NCBI RefSeq assembly: GCF_041381155.1
Contig: NC_091142.1
Span: forward strand, 36,009,604 to 36,073,603
Length of the DNA stretch: 64,000 nucleotides
Source: Argopecten irradians
Lineage: Eukaryota > Mollusca > Bivalvia > Pectinida > Pectinidae
Direction of reading: 5' to 3'
The notes below the pieces were generated by a model. It was given only the letters and a program-made list of their open reading frames with translations. It did no database searches and was not told where the DNA came from. Each line of letters begins with the position of its first letter. Position 1 is the stretch's first letter. The translations under genes and the position numbers were made by a program. Below are positions 25,191-35,332 of the stretch, in pieces.

Positions 25191-26035
25191 CATCAGGGCT
25201 ACCATGTTTGTTCAAATGAATGACCTCGACCTTCATTTAATGTCTCAGTGTCAAAAAAGGTTAAAATCTTTAAACGATCTCTTGTGAATAACTAAAAGGC
25301 TTAGAGACCTGATATTGGGCCTGTGACATGCTTAGATAAAGTGCTAACAAATTTGTTCAAATGAATGACATTGATCTTCATTCATGGTCATGGGTCAAAT
25401 AGGTTAAAAACTGCAAACAATTTCTTGTGAATAACAGCGGCCTAGAGACCTGATATTAGGCATGTGACACGCTGGGATGAAGGGATACTATGTTTGTTCA
25501 AATGAATTACCTTGACCTCCATTTAAGGTCACAGGGATCAAATAGACTAAAATTTTTAAATGACTTCTTCTCAAAAACCAAAAGGCCAAGGGTACTCATA
25601 TTGGGCCTGCAGCATGCTGGGATAAAGGCCTACCAAGTTTGTTCAAATAAATGACAATGATCCTCATTAAAGGTCACATTGGCCAAATAGCCGGAAATCT
25701 TTAAGTGACTTCTTGAGAATATCTAAGAAGCCTAGAGACCTGATATTGGGCTTGTGACGTACATTTATCTGTATTGGGATGAAGGGCTACCAAATTTGTT
25801 TAAAATAATTATCCTGACCTTTATTCAAGGTATTCAAGGTCACAGGGGCCAAATAACTAAAATCTTTAAACAACTTCCTGTGAATAACCAAGAGGCCTAG
25901 ATACCTGATATTGGGCCTATGACATGCTGGGATGAAGGACTACCAAATTTGTTCAAACGAATGACTTGATCTTTAGGGATCGAATAGCCTAAAACCCTGG
26001 GTACTGATGGTCGGCCTGTAGCATGTTTATAATAT
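25191..26035. repeat. Tandem array of a ~141-158-bp unit (six copies)
   Basis: Starts of successive units (ACCAAGTTTGTTCAAATG-like) fall at about 25201, 25348, 25489, 25632, 25790 and 25943. Each unit carries a GAATGACCTTGACC-like block, AAGGTCACAGGG, and GAGACCTGATATTGGGCCTG. Copies differ by 15-25% by eye with indels. It is a diverged satellite-like array, possibly the interior of a larger element. Confidence 0.8.
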
Positions 26036-26116
26036 GTTAATGTGAATTTTAGGTGTACTATATATTGTATGAACAGTCAGATGGCAGTTAAGGCCCATTG
26101 GTTGTATAAATGTTAA

Positions 26117-26473
26117 AAGATGCTCCATCGCTGACAAGTGGTATTTTGTCACTATCAAAAACAGGAGCAGACGATTTTGTATTTTTCTTCAGTTACAAAA
26201 GTTACTTATTTTACACCATTACCACCATTGAAAAGCTTGAGCTTCTAATTTAACTTCAAGTTAAAAATATGAAAAATAATTAATTGCATCCCGAAAAAAT
26301 TCCGTGGCACTATATCTTATATAGAATGAAGTAATGATTGCGCATGCACCAAAGGCGAAATAGATTATTTTATGTTATTTTTTGTGTTAATTAGGCATAT
26401 ATATACACGATTAAACACCAATTATTGTTCAAATGATGAATATCATTTATGCTCTGTCGGCGGTGGAGCATCT
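26117..26473 (-). mobile_element. MITE family M1, copy 2 (best-preserved ends)
   Basis: The left end AAGATGCTCCATCGCTGACA and right end TGTCGGCGGTGGAGCATCT are ~19-bp terminal inverted repeats with three mismatches. The element is flanked by TTAA at 26113-26116 and 26474-26477, a likely target-site duplication. The interior, inverted relative to copies 1, 3 and 4, includes TTACAAAAGTTACTTA and GCGCATGCACC. No ORF. Confidence 0.7.
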
Positions 26474-26525
26474 TTAATGTGGTAGGAGGCAATACGGTTT
26501 GGACCAAGGTGATACGATACCGCGG

Positions 26526-26545
26526 CGTCCGTCCGTCCATCCGTC
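26526..26545. repeat. Short GTCC tetranucleotide repeat
   Basis: GTCCGTCCGTCCATCCGTC, within a GC-richer stretch. It is of the kind often found inside dispersed mollusc repeats. Confidence 0.5.
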
Positions 26546-27169
26546 AAAAAAGAACTTCTTCTCCATAACCGCTAGCCGGAATTTAACAAAATTTGGCTAG
26601 CTATTTTCAGTTACAAAAGTAGAAAAAAAGATCGATGGATTTTCATGAAAATTCATGCAATAATAGCTTATATTTTTATATGAGGTAACGTAGCTAGATT
26701 CAGATTGATTTCGGGGTTAAAGGTTCAAGTACAATGGTCACTGTTAATAACAATAGGATAAGGAATAGATTGTAGGGACCGTCTGGAGGCTTGTATAGCT
26801 TCAGCAATACCCTAAGAATGCTGGTCCTCCATTACGTGAGATAGGTGGTTCTTCTGAGCAAAGGACCACGATAACTCTCTCCTAATGGGTTTTGGGGTGC
26901 ACTTGAGAGCCTTAGGTCAAGAAGTCATATAAACCGTGCCATGCTTCAATTCCTCAAACTTCGAAAAAAAAATTCTTGCTAAACCGCCCCACCATATTAA
27001 GGGAGGGACACATCGAGTCTGAGATCTAATCGCTCCACTATATAAAACGCATCGAGTTTATCTTAGAACAGTTCTAAATTCGCCAAAACACTGACATAAC
27101 GTAAACTATATAATACTTGTGCATAACTGTACATTTTGGCATTTTATTTGCTTTTTGGGAATCTATTAA

Positions 27170-27569
27170 AGGCCCACTACCTTTCCGAAACGGCTTTTAA
27201 TTTTTAAAATAGAAATGTAAAACGAGATTGATAATTTTAAAAAGTCGCAAAAGTTATCAACTTACCGGTAATGCTACACTTATCATTATCTTCTGAACAA
27301 TTAAATTTAGATAGATAAAATGTTAATTTTCATAACGCGGGTCGTCTTATGTTTCCCGCCGTCGTCCTAAATACCGCGCGGTAGTTGATCATCACTGCGC
27401 CAGAAGGCACAACAGCGAAATGAAACCCAAATGTTATCAGGTATATTACACAGGACATCTTGCATAAACTTCATGTTGTAACCTCATCTTAGACCATCGA
27501 TATATATTTTCTTTTGTTATTTATGTTTTTAGAAACCTTTAATTTTTGCTCCGGAAAGGAAGTGGGCCT
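27170..27569. mobile_element. MITE family M2, copy A (400 bp, TTAA flanks)
   Basis: The element starts AGGCCCACTACCTTTCCG and ends CGGAAAGGAAGTGGGCCT. These are inverted repeats of ~18 bp with one mismatch, bounded by TTAA on both sides (27166-27169 and 27570-27573). It has no coding capacity. The TTAA duplication suggests mobilisation by a TTAA-specific transposase such as a piggyBac-type enzyme, although piggyBac ends usually begin CCC. A diverged second copy is at 57534. Confidence 0.8.
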
Positions 27570-28079
27570 TTAAAAACCATAGTTTAAGGAATAAAACCGT
27601 AAAAAATGTGGGAACCCGCAATGTGGATTCCATCTCCGATGAATTTAAAAAAAACAATGACATCAATGCTTAAAAACAAACACTATTATACTTATACAAT
27701 AGGAACATTATAATTGTACACTGTATGTCCACTACATAACTACGTAAACATAAAACCTAACTTTTAGCTCTGGATCACTGATCGGTAAAATTAAAACAAC
27801 TTTGAATGAAGTCAGTATGTTTGTTGATTCCATTGCCCTATAAATATTGTTTCAAAGTATTTATCTGAATAAAAATATAATCACCGAATCTTGAACGCAT
27901 GCGTTTGTTAGCCAAACGTTCGGACTTCTAAGCAAAATAATTAAACCAAGTTGAATTCGTAAAACATGAAATGTTTTCATATTTGTTTGCTTCTATGATG
28001 TATATAGTGATTTATTTTGTATTTTATTGTGGAATATGCATAAAATGCCTTTATTCCATCTTTGCATATTAAAGTTTTG

Positions 28080-28091
28080 CCCCCCCCCCCC
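28080..28091. repeat. Poly-C tract (12 C)
   Basis: Homopolymer of 12 C in otherwise AT-rich spacer. Confidence 0.8.
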
Positions 28092-28220
28092 TTGCGGGTA
28101 GGTCCATTGTGACGTCATTATTTTGTGAGCGCGATTCCGTCGTTACCCGCTAGGATGTACAATGCTATTATATACAAATACTGAATACAATTACATTTAG
28201 ACAGTTTTGAATAAAAAAAT

Positions 28221-29038
28221 CAAGAGCTGTTGGAGAACAGCAGAGCTCGCCTATTCAGAAGAAGTTGATGTTCAAGTATTTACTATTTAAACATTAAAAT
28301 ATGACAAATTAACAGACTCAAAAACCCGCTAAAGGGCCCCAAATTGGTTGTATTATCACGTTCAGCACCCATACACATTCGGAAAATAAAATCATAAACA
28401 TTTATGATGACTTATGCTTAAACAATTGACAAAATAGAAACTTGCTCAAAAACTTTAACATGGAAATATGACAAATTAACAGACTCAAAAACCCCTAAAG
28501 GACCCCAAATTGGTTGTATTATCACGTTCAGCATCCATACACATTAGGAAAATAAAATCCTAAACATTTATGATAACTTAAGCTTAAACAATTGACAAAA
28601 TAGAAACTTGCTCAAAAACTTTAACATTGAAATATGACAAATTAACAGACTCAAAAACCTCCTAAAGGGCCCCAAATTGGTTGTATTATCACGTTCAGCA
28701 TTCATACACATTAGGAAAATAAAATCATAAACATTTATGATGACTTAAGCTTAAACAATAGACAAAGTAGAAACTTGCTCAAAAACTTTAACATGGAAAT
28801 ATGACAAATTAACAGACTCAAAAAAAAAATAACCCTAAAGGGCCCCAAATTGGTTGTATTATCACGTTCAGCATCCATACACATAAGGAAAATAAAATCA
28901 TAAACATTTATGATGACTTAAGCTTAAACAATTGACAAAACAGAAACTTGCTCAAAAACTTTAACGTGAAATGGGACGCCGACGCCGACGCCGGGGTGAC
29001 AACATTAGCTCCTCCTATTCTTCGAATAGGTGAGCTAA
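28221..29038 (+). mobile_element. Helitron-like (pearl/HINE-type) element, copy B, four core repeats
   Basis: Same head (CAAGAGCTGTTGGAGAACAG) and tail (CCTATTCTTCGAATAGG hairpin, then TGAGCTAA) as copy A, in the same orientation. It has four core repeats where copy A has two. The core unit starts (ATGACAAATTAACAGACTC) fall at 28301, 28468, 28634 and 28801, so the unit is 166-167 bp. All but the first carry the HindIII site in ACTTAAGCTTAAAC. A GACGCC microsatellite precedes the tail. In bivalves, Helitron-like elements carrying ~160-170-bp satellite-related monomers are known. Membership in that group is inferred from architecture. Confidence 0.75.
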
Positions 29039-29272
29039 AGAATAAAAACACGAATAGCATACATTGTTGAAAGCTTCTATGGGGTAATACAAAGTTATCT
29101 GGCCTTGCGGATAGTTAAAGCAATTTATCGCACCTCGGGCAGAAATGTTCACAGATGATTGGCGGAGAGCCGTCACGTGGTGATCCCTAACACTTAATAC
29201 GGGATCAGAAAACTTTGGTATGGTGCAATATGGCGGCTGTCGCCCTCACTTCAAAATTAAAACTGACCCTCA

Positions 29273-29345
29273 ATAAAGGCATAGAGGGTCAGTAAGATAC
29301 GCCCTCGCCTCCTATAAATCTTACTGACTCTAGATATGCCTTTAT
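29273..29345. repeat. Inverted repeat with nested hairpin
   Basis: ATAAAGGCATAGAGGGTCAG (left) pairs with CTGACTCTAGATATGCCTT (right) with few mismatches. ACTGACCCTC at 29262 also pairs perfectly with GAGGGTCAGT at 29284-29293. It is probably a decayed foldback element. Confidence 0.55.
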
Positions 29346-30437
29346 ATTTACACTTGTTAGGCTTGGTCACTATACGCTAATACTAGCCGATTTTGTTTAC
29401 CATAACTGCATGGTAACATTGAACTTTGAACTTGCGTATGAAAATGTTCTATGCAATGTAAAAGGACTACTTTTTTTAAAGAAACGCATGGCTTTGTTTA
29501 CATTTTGACGCAACATTACGTGTATATTGTTGTTTTTCATAGAATTTTGAAAAAATGTAAACAATATATACATGTTTTATATTTATATATGATTCAAACA
29601 ATTTTTAGATTAACAATTGTATATAGAAACGGAAAAATATCCCGACCGGGGCGACGTGCTTTCATTTTTGTTAAAAATGATGGTCAAATGTAAACATTAC
29701 CTCTGTGCCTATGTTCGTCCTACGATCGAGTCTTTTGGGTGGACGGGCGTGAGACCCTCTGATAGAGGTCAGTTATAAACATATCCTCTTGTCTTTGTTC
29801 TTTGAGAATTTAATCATGTGTATTTATAAAACATGCACCCCTAGTAATTCACGTGTTTGACAGTTAGTACGCGTCACCACAAATACATTGTATCCATCGA
29901 ACACAAGTGAATTTGTTTCATCTATCGATGGCGATGGATCTAAGCGTAGATTATATAATCACATGGCTCCAAGGATGTAATATCGTCAAGTCAGACGACA
30001 TCTCAAACACATTGAGCTACTTGAAAATCGGTGTTTTTGACAACTTCGGCAAACTTAAGTGTGTAAGCGTGCGTCAGCTTCGCCTCGCTGCACAAGAACG
30101 GTCACCGAGTTCACACATGTGGCCGTGTACAAATTCTTTATTTTATTACGCTATATATTAACTTTTAGCAAAATTGAATATATATTTAAAGTTCTGATCT
30201 GATGAAATAAATTTTTTTCTGAAATTTACTTTGTTCGTCATGTTTATTTTACAATAAAATATTGATTTTTTTTGTCGTCGCGGATGAATAATTCTACCTT
30301 ACGTGAAGAGTCATCATTCGCTGTTCAATTGAGTAAGCTCCTCCCACTTTTTGACCGACTTTTATTGAATAATTACGTCACATTCAAATGACGATTTTAT
30401 TGCATAAAATATAAATAAAAATGTCGTTTGAGTGTTA
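29346..30437. other. Spacer with one unassigned open frame
   Basis: The frame at 29928-30161 (ATG in GCGATGGAT) reads smoothly through about 60 residues with a possible GTAAGC donor at 30063, but it matches no family known to me and no partner exon was found. The rest is AT-rich spacer. Confidence 0.2.
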
Positions 30438-30601
30438 ATATAGGGATTGGATTTCGCTTTTATGTTAACCATGCTTGTATGGAGCAATTCCTCTAAAAAT
30501 ATATTCAATATGGGGCGCTAACGCGCCCCATAGAATATATTCTTAGAGGAATTGCTCCATACAAGCATGGTTAACATAAAAGCGCAATCCAATCCCTATA
30601 T
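30438..30601. repeat. 164-bp near-perfect palindrome (long hairpin)
   Basis: The arms run outwards from a central GGGGCGC-TAAC-GCGCCCC stem-loop. They continue through AATATATTC, TAGAGGAATTGCTCCATAC, AAGCATGGTTAACATAAAAG and CCAATCCCTATA. Over ~80 bp per arm I see one 2-nt bulge near the centre and two single mismatches. TTAAC/GTTAA lies symmetrically in both arms. Confidence 0.9.
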
Positions 30602-32568
30602 AGGGGGCCAGTAACTGACTATATAACTCACTAGTTTCGACATACATTGAAATACATAATATACGAAATTTTATTGAATATGGATATCTTCTGTTTTGTT
30701 TACAGTAATTAAAATATCACGATGACAAATGAGGCACCTGGATCCCTGAGATCCGCCATCTTGGATCTAAATGGTAGACTGCAAGGTAGTCAGGTACGGC
30801 GCGCTCCATATCCGACTGTTTTGTACCGATCAGAAACCTTAAATCGATCTCAACGTCATATTTTACAGAAAACGACGTTATTTTTTCTCTAAAAGAATTT
30901 ACGTCATAAACGATATGTATATACAAGGGAGATAAACACTGTAAAAGCCAAAGATGGAATTCCTGTATGTAAGCAAACAATTTATATCGACCTTGACGCT
31001 GTGAGGCTTTTGACTATGTTTTACAATAATAATATGTATAGAAGATCTGCCCGGGGGACCATTTTTCTCTGGGAAGTTGTCAACACTGTCTTCATGTTTC
31101 TGTTAAGCTGAACTACCAGTTGGAGTAACTTATAAACATTGATCATATTACAGGTTTGGGTCCAAAATAAACAAATAACATTTCCCCAATCTTCCGTAAC
31201 ATTACAATGTCACATTCCGTGCCTGTACTTATAACTCGCTGTTGACATTCTCTTGACATCTGAGTCTATTAGAATCCATGTCCGGTGTAGATTTTTTACA
31301 TACTTCATACCTTTGGATAAACATGTCAACTTGTTTACCTGATGACCTGAAATTTATTGGCAAGTTATTGAAAAAACAAATGAATGTTTCGAAATCCTAA
31401 TCAAAGGAAAGTCATCGCTACATGTTCAACGTTAACATAGGTCGTTATCAATCATCCGTGAATTTAAATTAATAAATCGGCGGACAATCATCCCAAATCG
31501 CAATGGGTTCTGTTTACCACGGCTTGTATCCACTTTCAAAAAGCCAACATATTCTTAACTGCTCCAACAATATTAGTGGTATAGCAAGACGAGTCACTTT
31601 TGAAACATTGGGTCGTGTCTTACTTTTACTTCCGATAGGCGATTAATCTAATGCTGAGAGTTACATTTTCAAATGTAGGATTGTGACAATATAAAACATT
31701 TAAATTACATTTAAAAAAGCAATGATCTCAAATGCTTTCCTCTTTTTTGTTATAAATAAAGAAACATTTTTGACAAAAAAATCATGTAAAACAAATATTT
31801 ACATCTCCTAAATAAATTTTCATGGCCCAGACAAAACATTGATCAGCCATCACTTTTACTTGTGTTTTGTCCGCTCGAAATCACATTCCGTTTTTAGAAG
31901 TAGCCAATGTGCAATTCGCCATATTTAAAACTAGGTCAAAATGCTACTGAAAGGATGCATTATACTTAATCCGCTAAAATACTATTTCGCGATGTATGAA
32001 GTTTCGGTTTTACTATATAAATGGGGTAATTAATACATATATTGACTGTAAGTACTTCTTGATGTTAGCTTGGCATAAAATTATGGTTTAAGAGATGATT
32101 TATACATATACAGTAAGTACACGTTACCTTGGTTCGGGTTATGTATATTGATATTATTGCAGTTTTCCACAGGAGCTAGGCGTTCTGTCAGTAATATATA
32201 GCATAAATATATAAAAATATCCCCTATATACTATATAAAATCACCAGGAATGAAATGCATCGTTGGCCGCCTTTTTCGCCACTTTCGGTAAAAGTTCTGT
32301 ATGTAATGATACTATTTTGAAATGTATGCTAAATACGCGTGGAATAAAAAACACATTTTTAAAATTAATATCTAGAATGCATAGAGGAGGGAGCTTTTCT
32401 GTCCAGATCATATAATAGGTTACACATTATCTCCGGTGTGGTTTGACGTGAATAGCTCCGGACTGAACATCACAGTGACCGCTAGACCGTTATAATAAGT
32501 CTGTTTACAGCTGACCAAGTCATTCATAGTGCGAAAAGGTAAAACATCAATCTTGTTCTTTTCCCCCC
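30602..32568. other. Intergenic, no supported gene
   Basis: AT-rich spacer. No supported exon or RNA gene. Confidence 0.4.
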
Positions 32569-32643
32569 TTCTATCTTTTTTTTTTCTTTTTTTCTTTCTT
32601 TCTTTCTTTCCTTCTCTCTCTATCTCTTTCTTTCTTTCTTTCT
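32569..32643. repeat. Pyrimidine-rich microsatellite
   Basis: A run of T, CTTT and CT repeats (TTTC tetranucleotides predominating), almost purely pyrimidine over 75 bp on the + strand. Confidence 0.85.
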
Positions 32644-33459
32644 TAATGAGTGCCTAATTGACATTATGACATTTACATCGACGATTTCTTTAAATAAGTT
32701 ATTGGTTTAGACCATTTTTTTCAGATCGAATTGATAATTGATTAATATCTATAACAAATAAAGGTAAATATAATAAGATGTTGGCAGTTAACACATAAAA
32801 GAGCTTATTACGGTACATACTTATAAGAAAGCAATCAAAAGCCGTATCGTGTTGAAATGTTTAGAGGGTTACGTTCGATCAGAGAACAGAGTTCATAAAA
32901 TGTGTTATTAAAACGGGTTGTTTTCGTGATTGTCAATGTCAGAAATATATTATGAGATAAACATGGCATTAATTACAATGACAGATAAACCCATATCACT
33001 TATAGTATCTCATTACATATATATTACAGGAAAGAGCGAAATGTCTGGAGCAAGCTGGGCATGTCAAATGGCACAGCGAAACGTCAAGCCGGGCCAGGTC
33101 ACACCGCGGTCAACATAGCGGCCACAAAACACGTGTCGGGATTATGTTTTAAACTTTTAAACTCTTTTTTTTATCTGTGTGGCTAGTCTGACCTAGTTAA
33201 GGTTTGGTCAGTGACCGCGGCTATGGACAATGGATGGACAATGGACTGTATACTGGTATAGAAAAGCATTAGTGCACCGTGTACTCAACTGACAATAACT
33301 ACAGCACATGGATGGTATCTAGGAAATCATCATTGTCAGGATACAATTGTCTTACTATTCTATTTGAACCAATTATCATAAATTGTAATAAGCAATAATG
33401 AATCAATAGAGCTCAAACAAAAATCAATTTCGAGAGAAATAATAAGCCGTCCATACTGG
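32644..33459. other. Spacer before the 29-bp array
   Basis: No supported gene. An open frame ending at 33118 has an AG acceptor-like site near 33030 but no donor or recognisable product. Confidence 0.35.
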
Positions 33460-34870
33460 ACTCGATATAGAGAACAGACGTCAACAACACAAGATATAGA
33501 GAACAGACGTCAACAACACAAGATATAGAGAACAGACGTCAACAACATTCGATATAGAGAACAGACGTCAACAACTCTAGATATAGAGAACGAGCGTCAA
33601 TAACACTCGATATAGAGAACAGACGTCAACAACACTCGATATAGAGAAAAACCGTCAACAACACTCGATATAGAGAACAGACGTCAACAACAATAGATAT
33701 AGAAAACAGGCGTCAACAACACTCGATATAGAGAACAGACGTCAACAACACTCGATATAGAGAACAGACGTCAACAACACTCGATATAGAGAACAGACGT
33801 CAACAACAATAGATATAGAAAACAGGCGTTAACAACACTCGATACAGAAAATAGACGTCAACAACTCGATAGAGAACAGATGTTAACAACACTCGATATA
33901 GAGAACAGCCGTCAATAACACTGGATATAGAGAACAGACGTCAACAACACTCGATATAGAGAACAGACGTCAACAACAATAGATATAGAAAACAGACGTC
34001 AACAACACTCGATATAGAGAACAGACGTCAACAACACTCGATATAGAGACCAGTCGTCAACAACACTCGATATAGAGAACAGACGTCAACAACAATAGAT
34101 ATAGAAAACAGACGTCAACAACACTCGATATAGAGAACAGACGTCAACAACACTCGATATAGAGAACAGACGTCAACAACACTCGATATAGAGAACAGAC
34201 ATCAACAACACTCGATATAGAGAACAGACGTCAACAACACTCGATATAGACAACAGACGTCAACAACACTCGATATAGAGACCAGTCGTCAACAACACTC
34301 GATATAGAGAACAGACGTCAACAACACTCGATATAGAGACCAGTCGTCAACAACACTATATATAGAGAACAGACGTCAACAACACTCGATATAGAGAACA
34401 GACGTCAACAACACTCGATATAGAGAACAGACGTCAATAACACTCGATATAGAGAACAGACGTCAACAACACTCGATATAGAGAACAGACGTCAACAACA
34501 CTCGATATAGAGAACAGACGTCAACAACACTCGATATAGAGAACAGACGTCAACAACACTCGATATAGAGACCAGTCGTCAACAACACTTGATATAGAGA
34601 ACAGACGTCAACAACACTCGATATAGAGACCAGTCGTCAACAACACTATATATAGAGAACAGACGTCAACAACACTCGATATAGAGAACAGACGTCAACA
34701 ACACTCGATATAGAGAACAGACGTCAACAACACTCGATATAGAGAACAGACGTCAACAACACTCGATATAGAGAACAGACGTCAACAACACTCGATATAG
34801 AGAACAGACGTCAACAACAGTAGATATAGAAAACAGGCGTCAATATCACTCTATATAGAGAACAGACGTG
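33460..34870. repeat. 29-bp minisatellite, ~48 units, with higher-order repeats
   Basis: Unit: CTCGATATAGAGAACAGACG plus TCAACAACA. About 1.4 kb of near-identical copies. Variants recur with fixed spacing. The ACCAGTCGTC variant at 34281 recurs at 34571, and the CACTATATATAG variant at 34354 recurs at 34644, both 290 bp (10 units) apart. CAATAGATATAG variants at 33691/33807 and 33977/34093 are 116 bp (4 units) apart. So multi-unit segments have been duplicated. Most units carry GACGTC. Confidence 0.95.
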
Positions 34871-35299
34871 TTTGACGAAGACTGCAGTTTGCAAAGTCTT
34901 AAATGTAAAACAGAGTGACCGAGTTATAAATCGAAAGCTCATTTTTTATTCTTATTTTTCTATAGCGGAAATGTATCCTGCTTGGACCACTTCTAGTTTA
35001 TTTCACATTAAATGTCAATTGATAATTGTGTGACATGCTGTGGCTAGACAGACTTGACCAAGGACATGGATTTAGCCTTGACATGCAGAACACACGACAA
35101 AGAGATAAAAAAAAACCATCCCAAAGTATGTAAATCTGACCTCGCTTTGACATCCAGTGACCTGATGACCACAACAGCACGTGCAGATACTCGTGGTCAT
35201 TTGCATATTTCTTTGTTGGAAATAACAAAGCAATTTACATTTAAACCAGAAAAATAGAAGGGTTAGTTTAATTCTTTATTTAATGTTATGAATTCAGCC

Positions 35300-35300
<1 letters not shown>
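34871..35300. other. Spacer after the 29-bp array
   Basis: No supported gene. Overlapping open frames on both strands at 35.0-35.25 kb have no recognisable features. Confidence 0.35.

Positions 35301-35328
<28 letters not shown>
35301..35328. repeat. (TG)14 microsatellite
   Basis: Uninterrupted dinucleotide repeat. Confidence 0.95.

Positions 35329-35332
<4 letters not shown>

Noticed and set aside
33460-34870. CRISPR array
   Set aside because: There are no unique spacers between repeats; the 29-bp units are contiguous, and the DNA is eukaryotic. It is an ordinary minisatellite.
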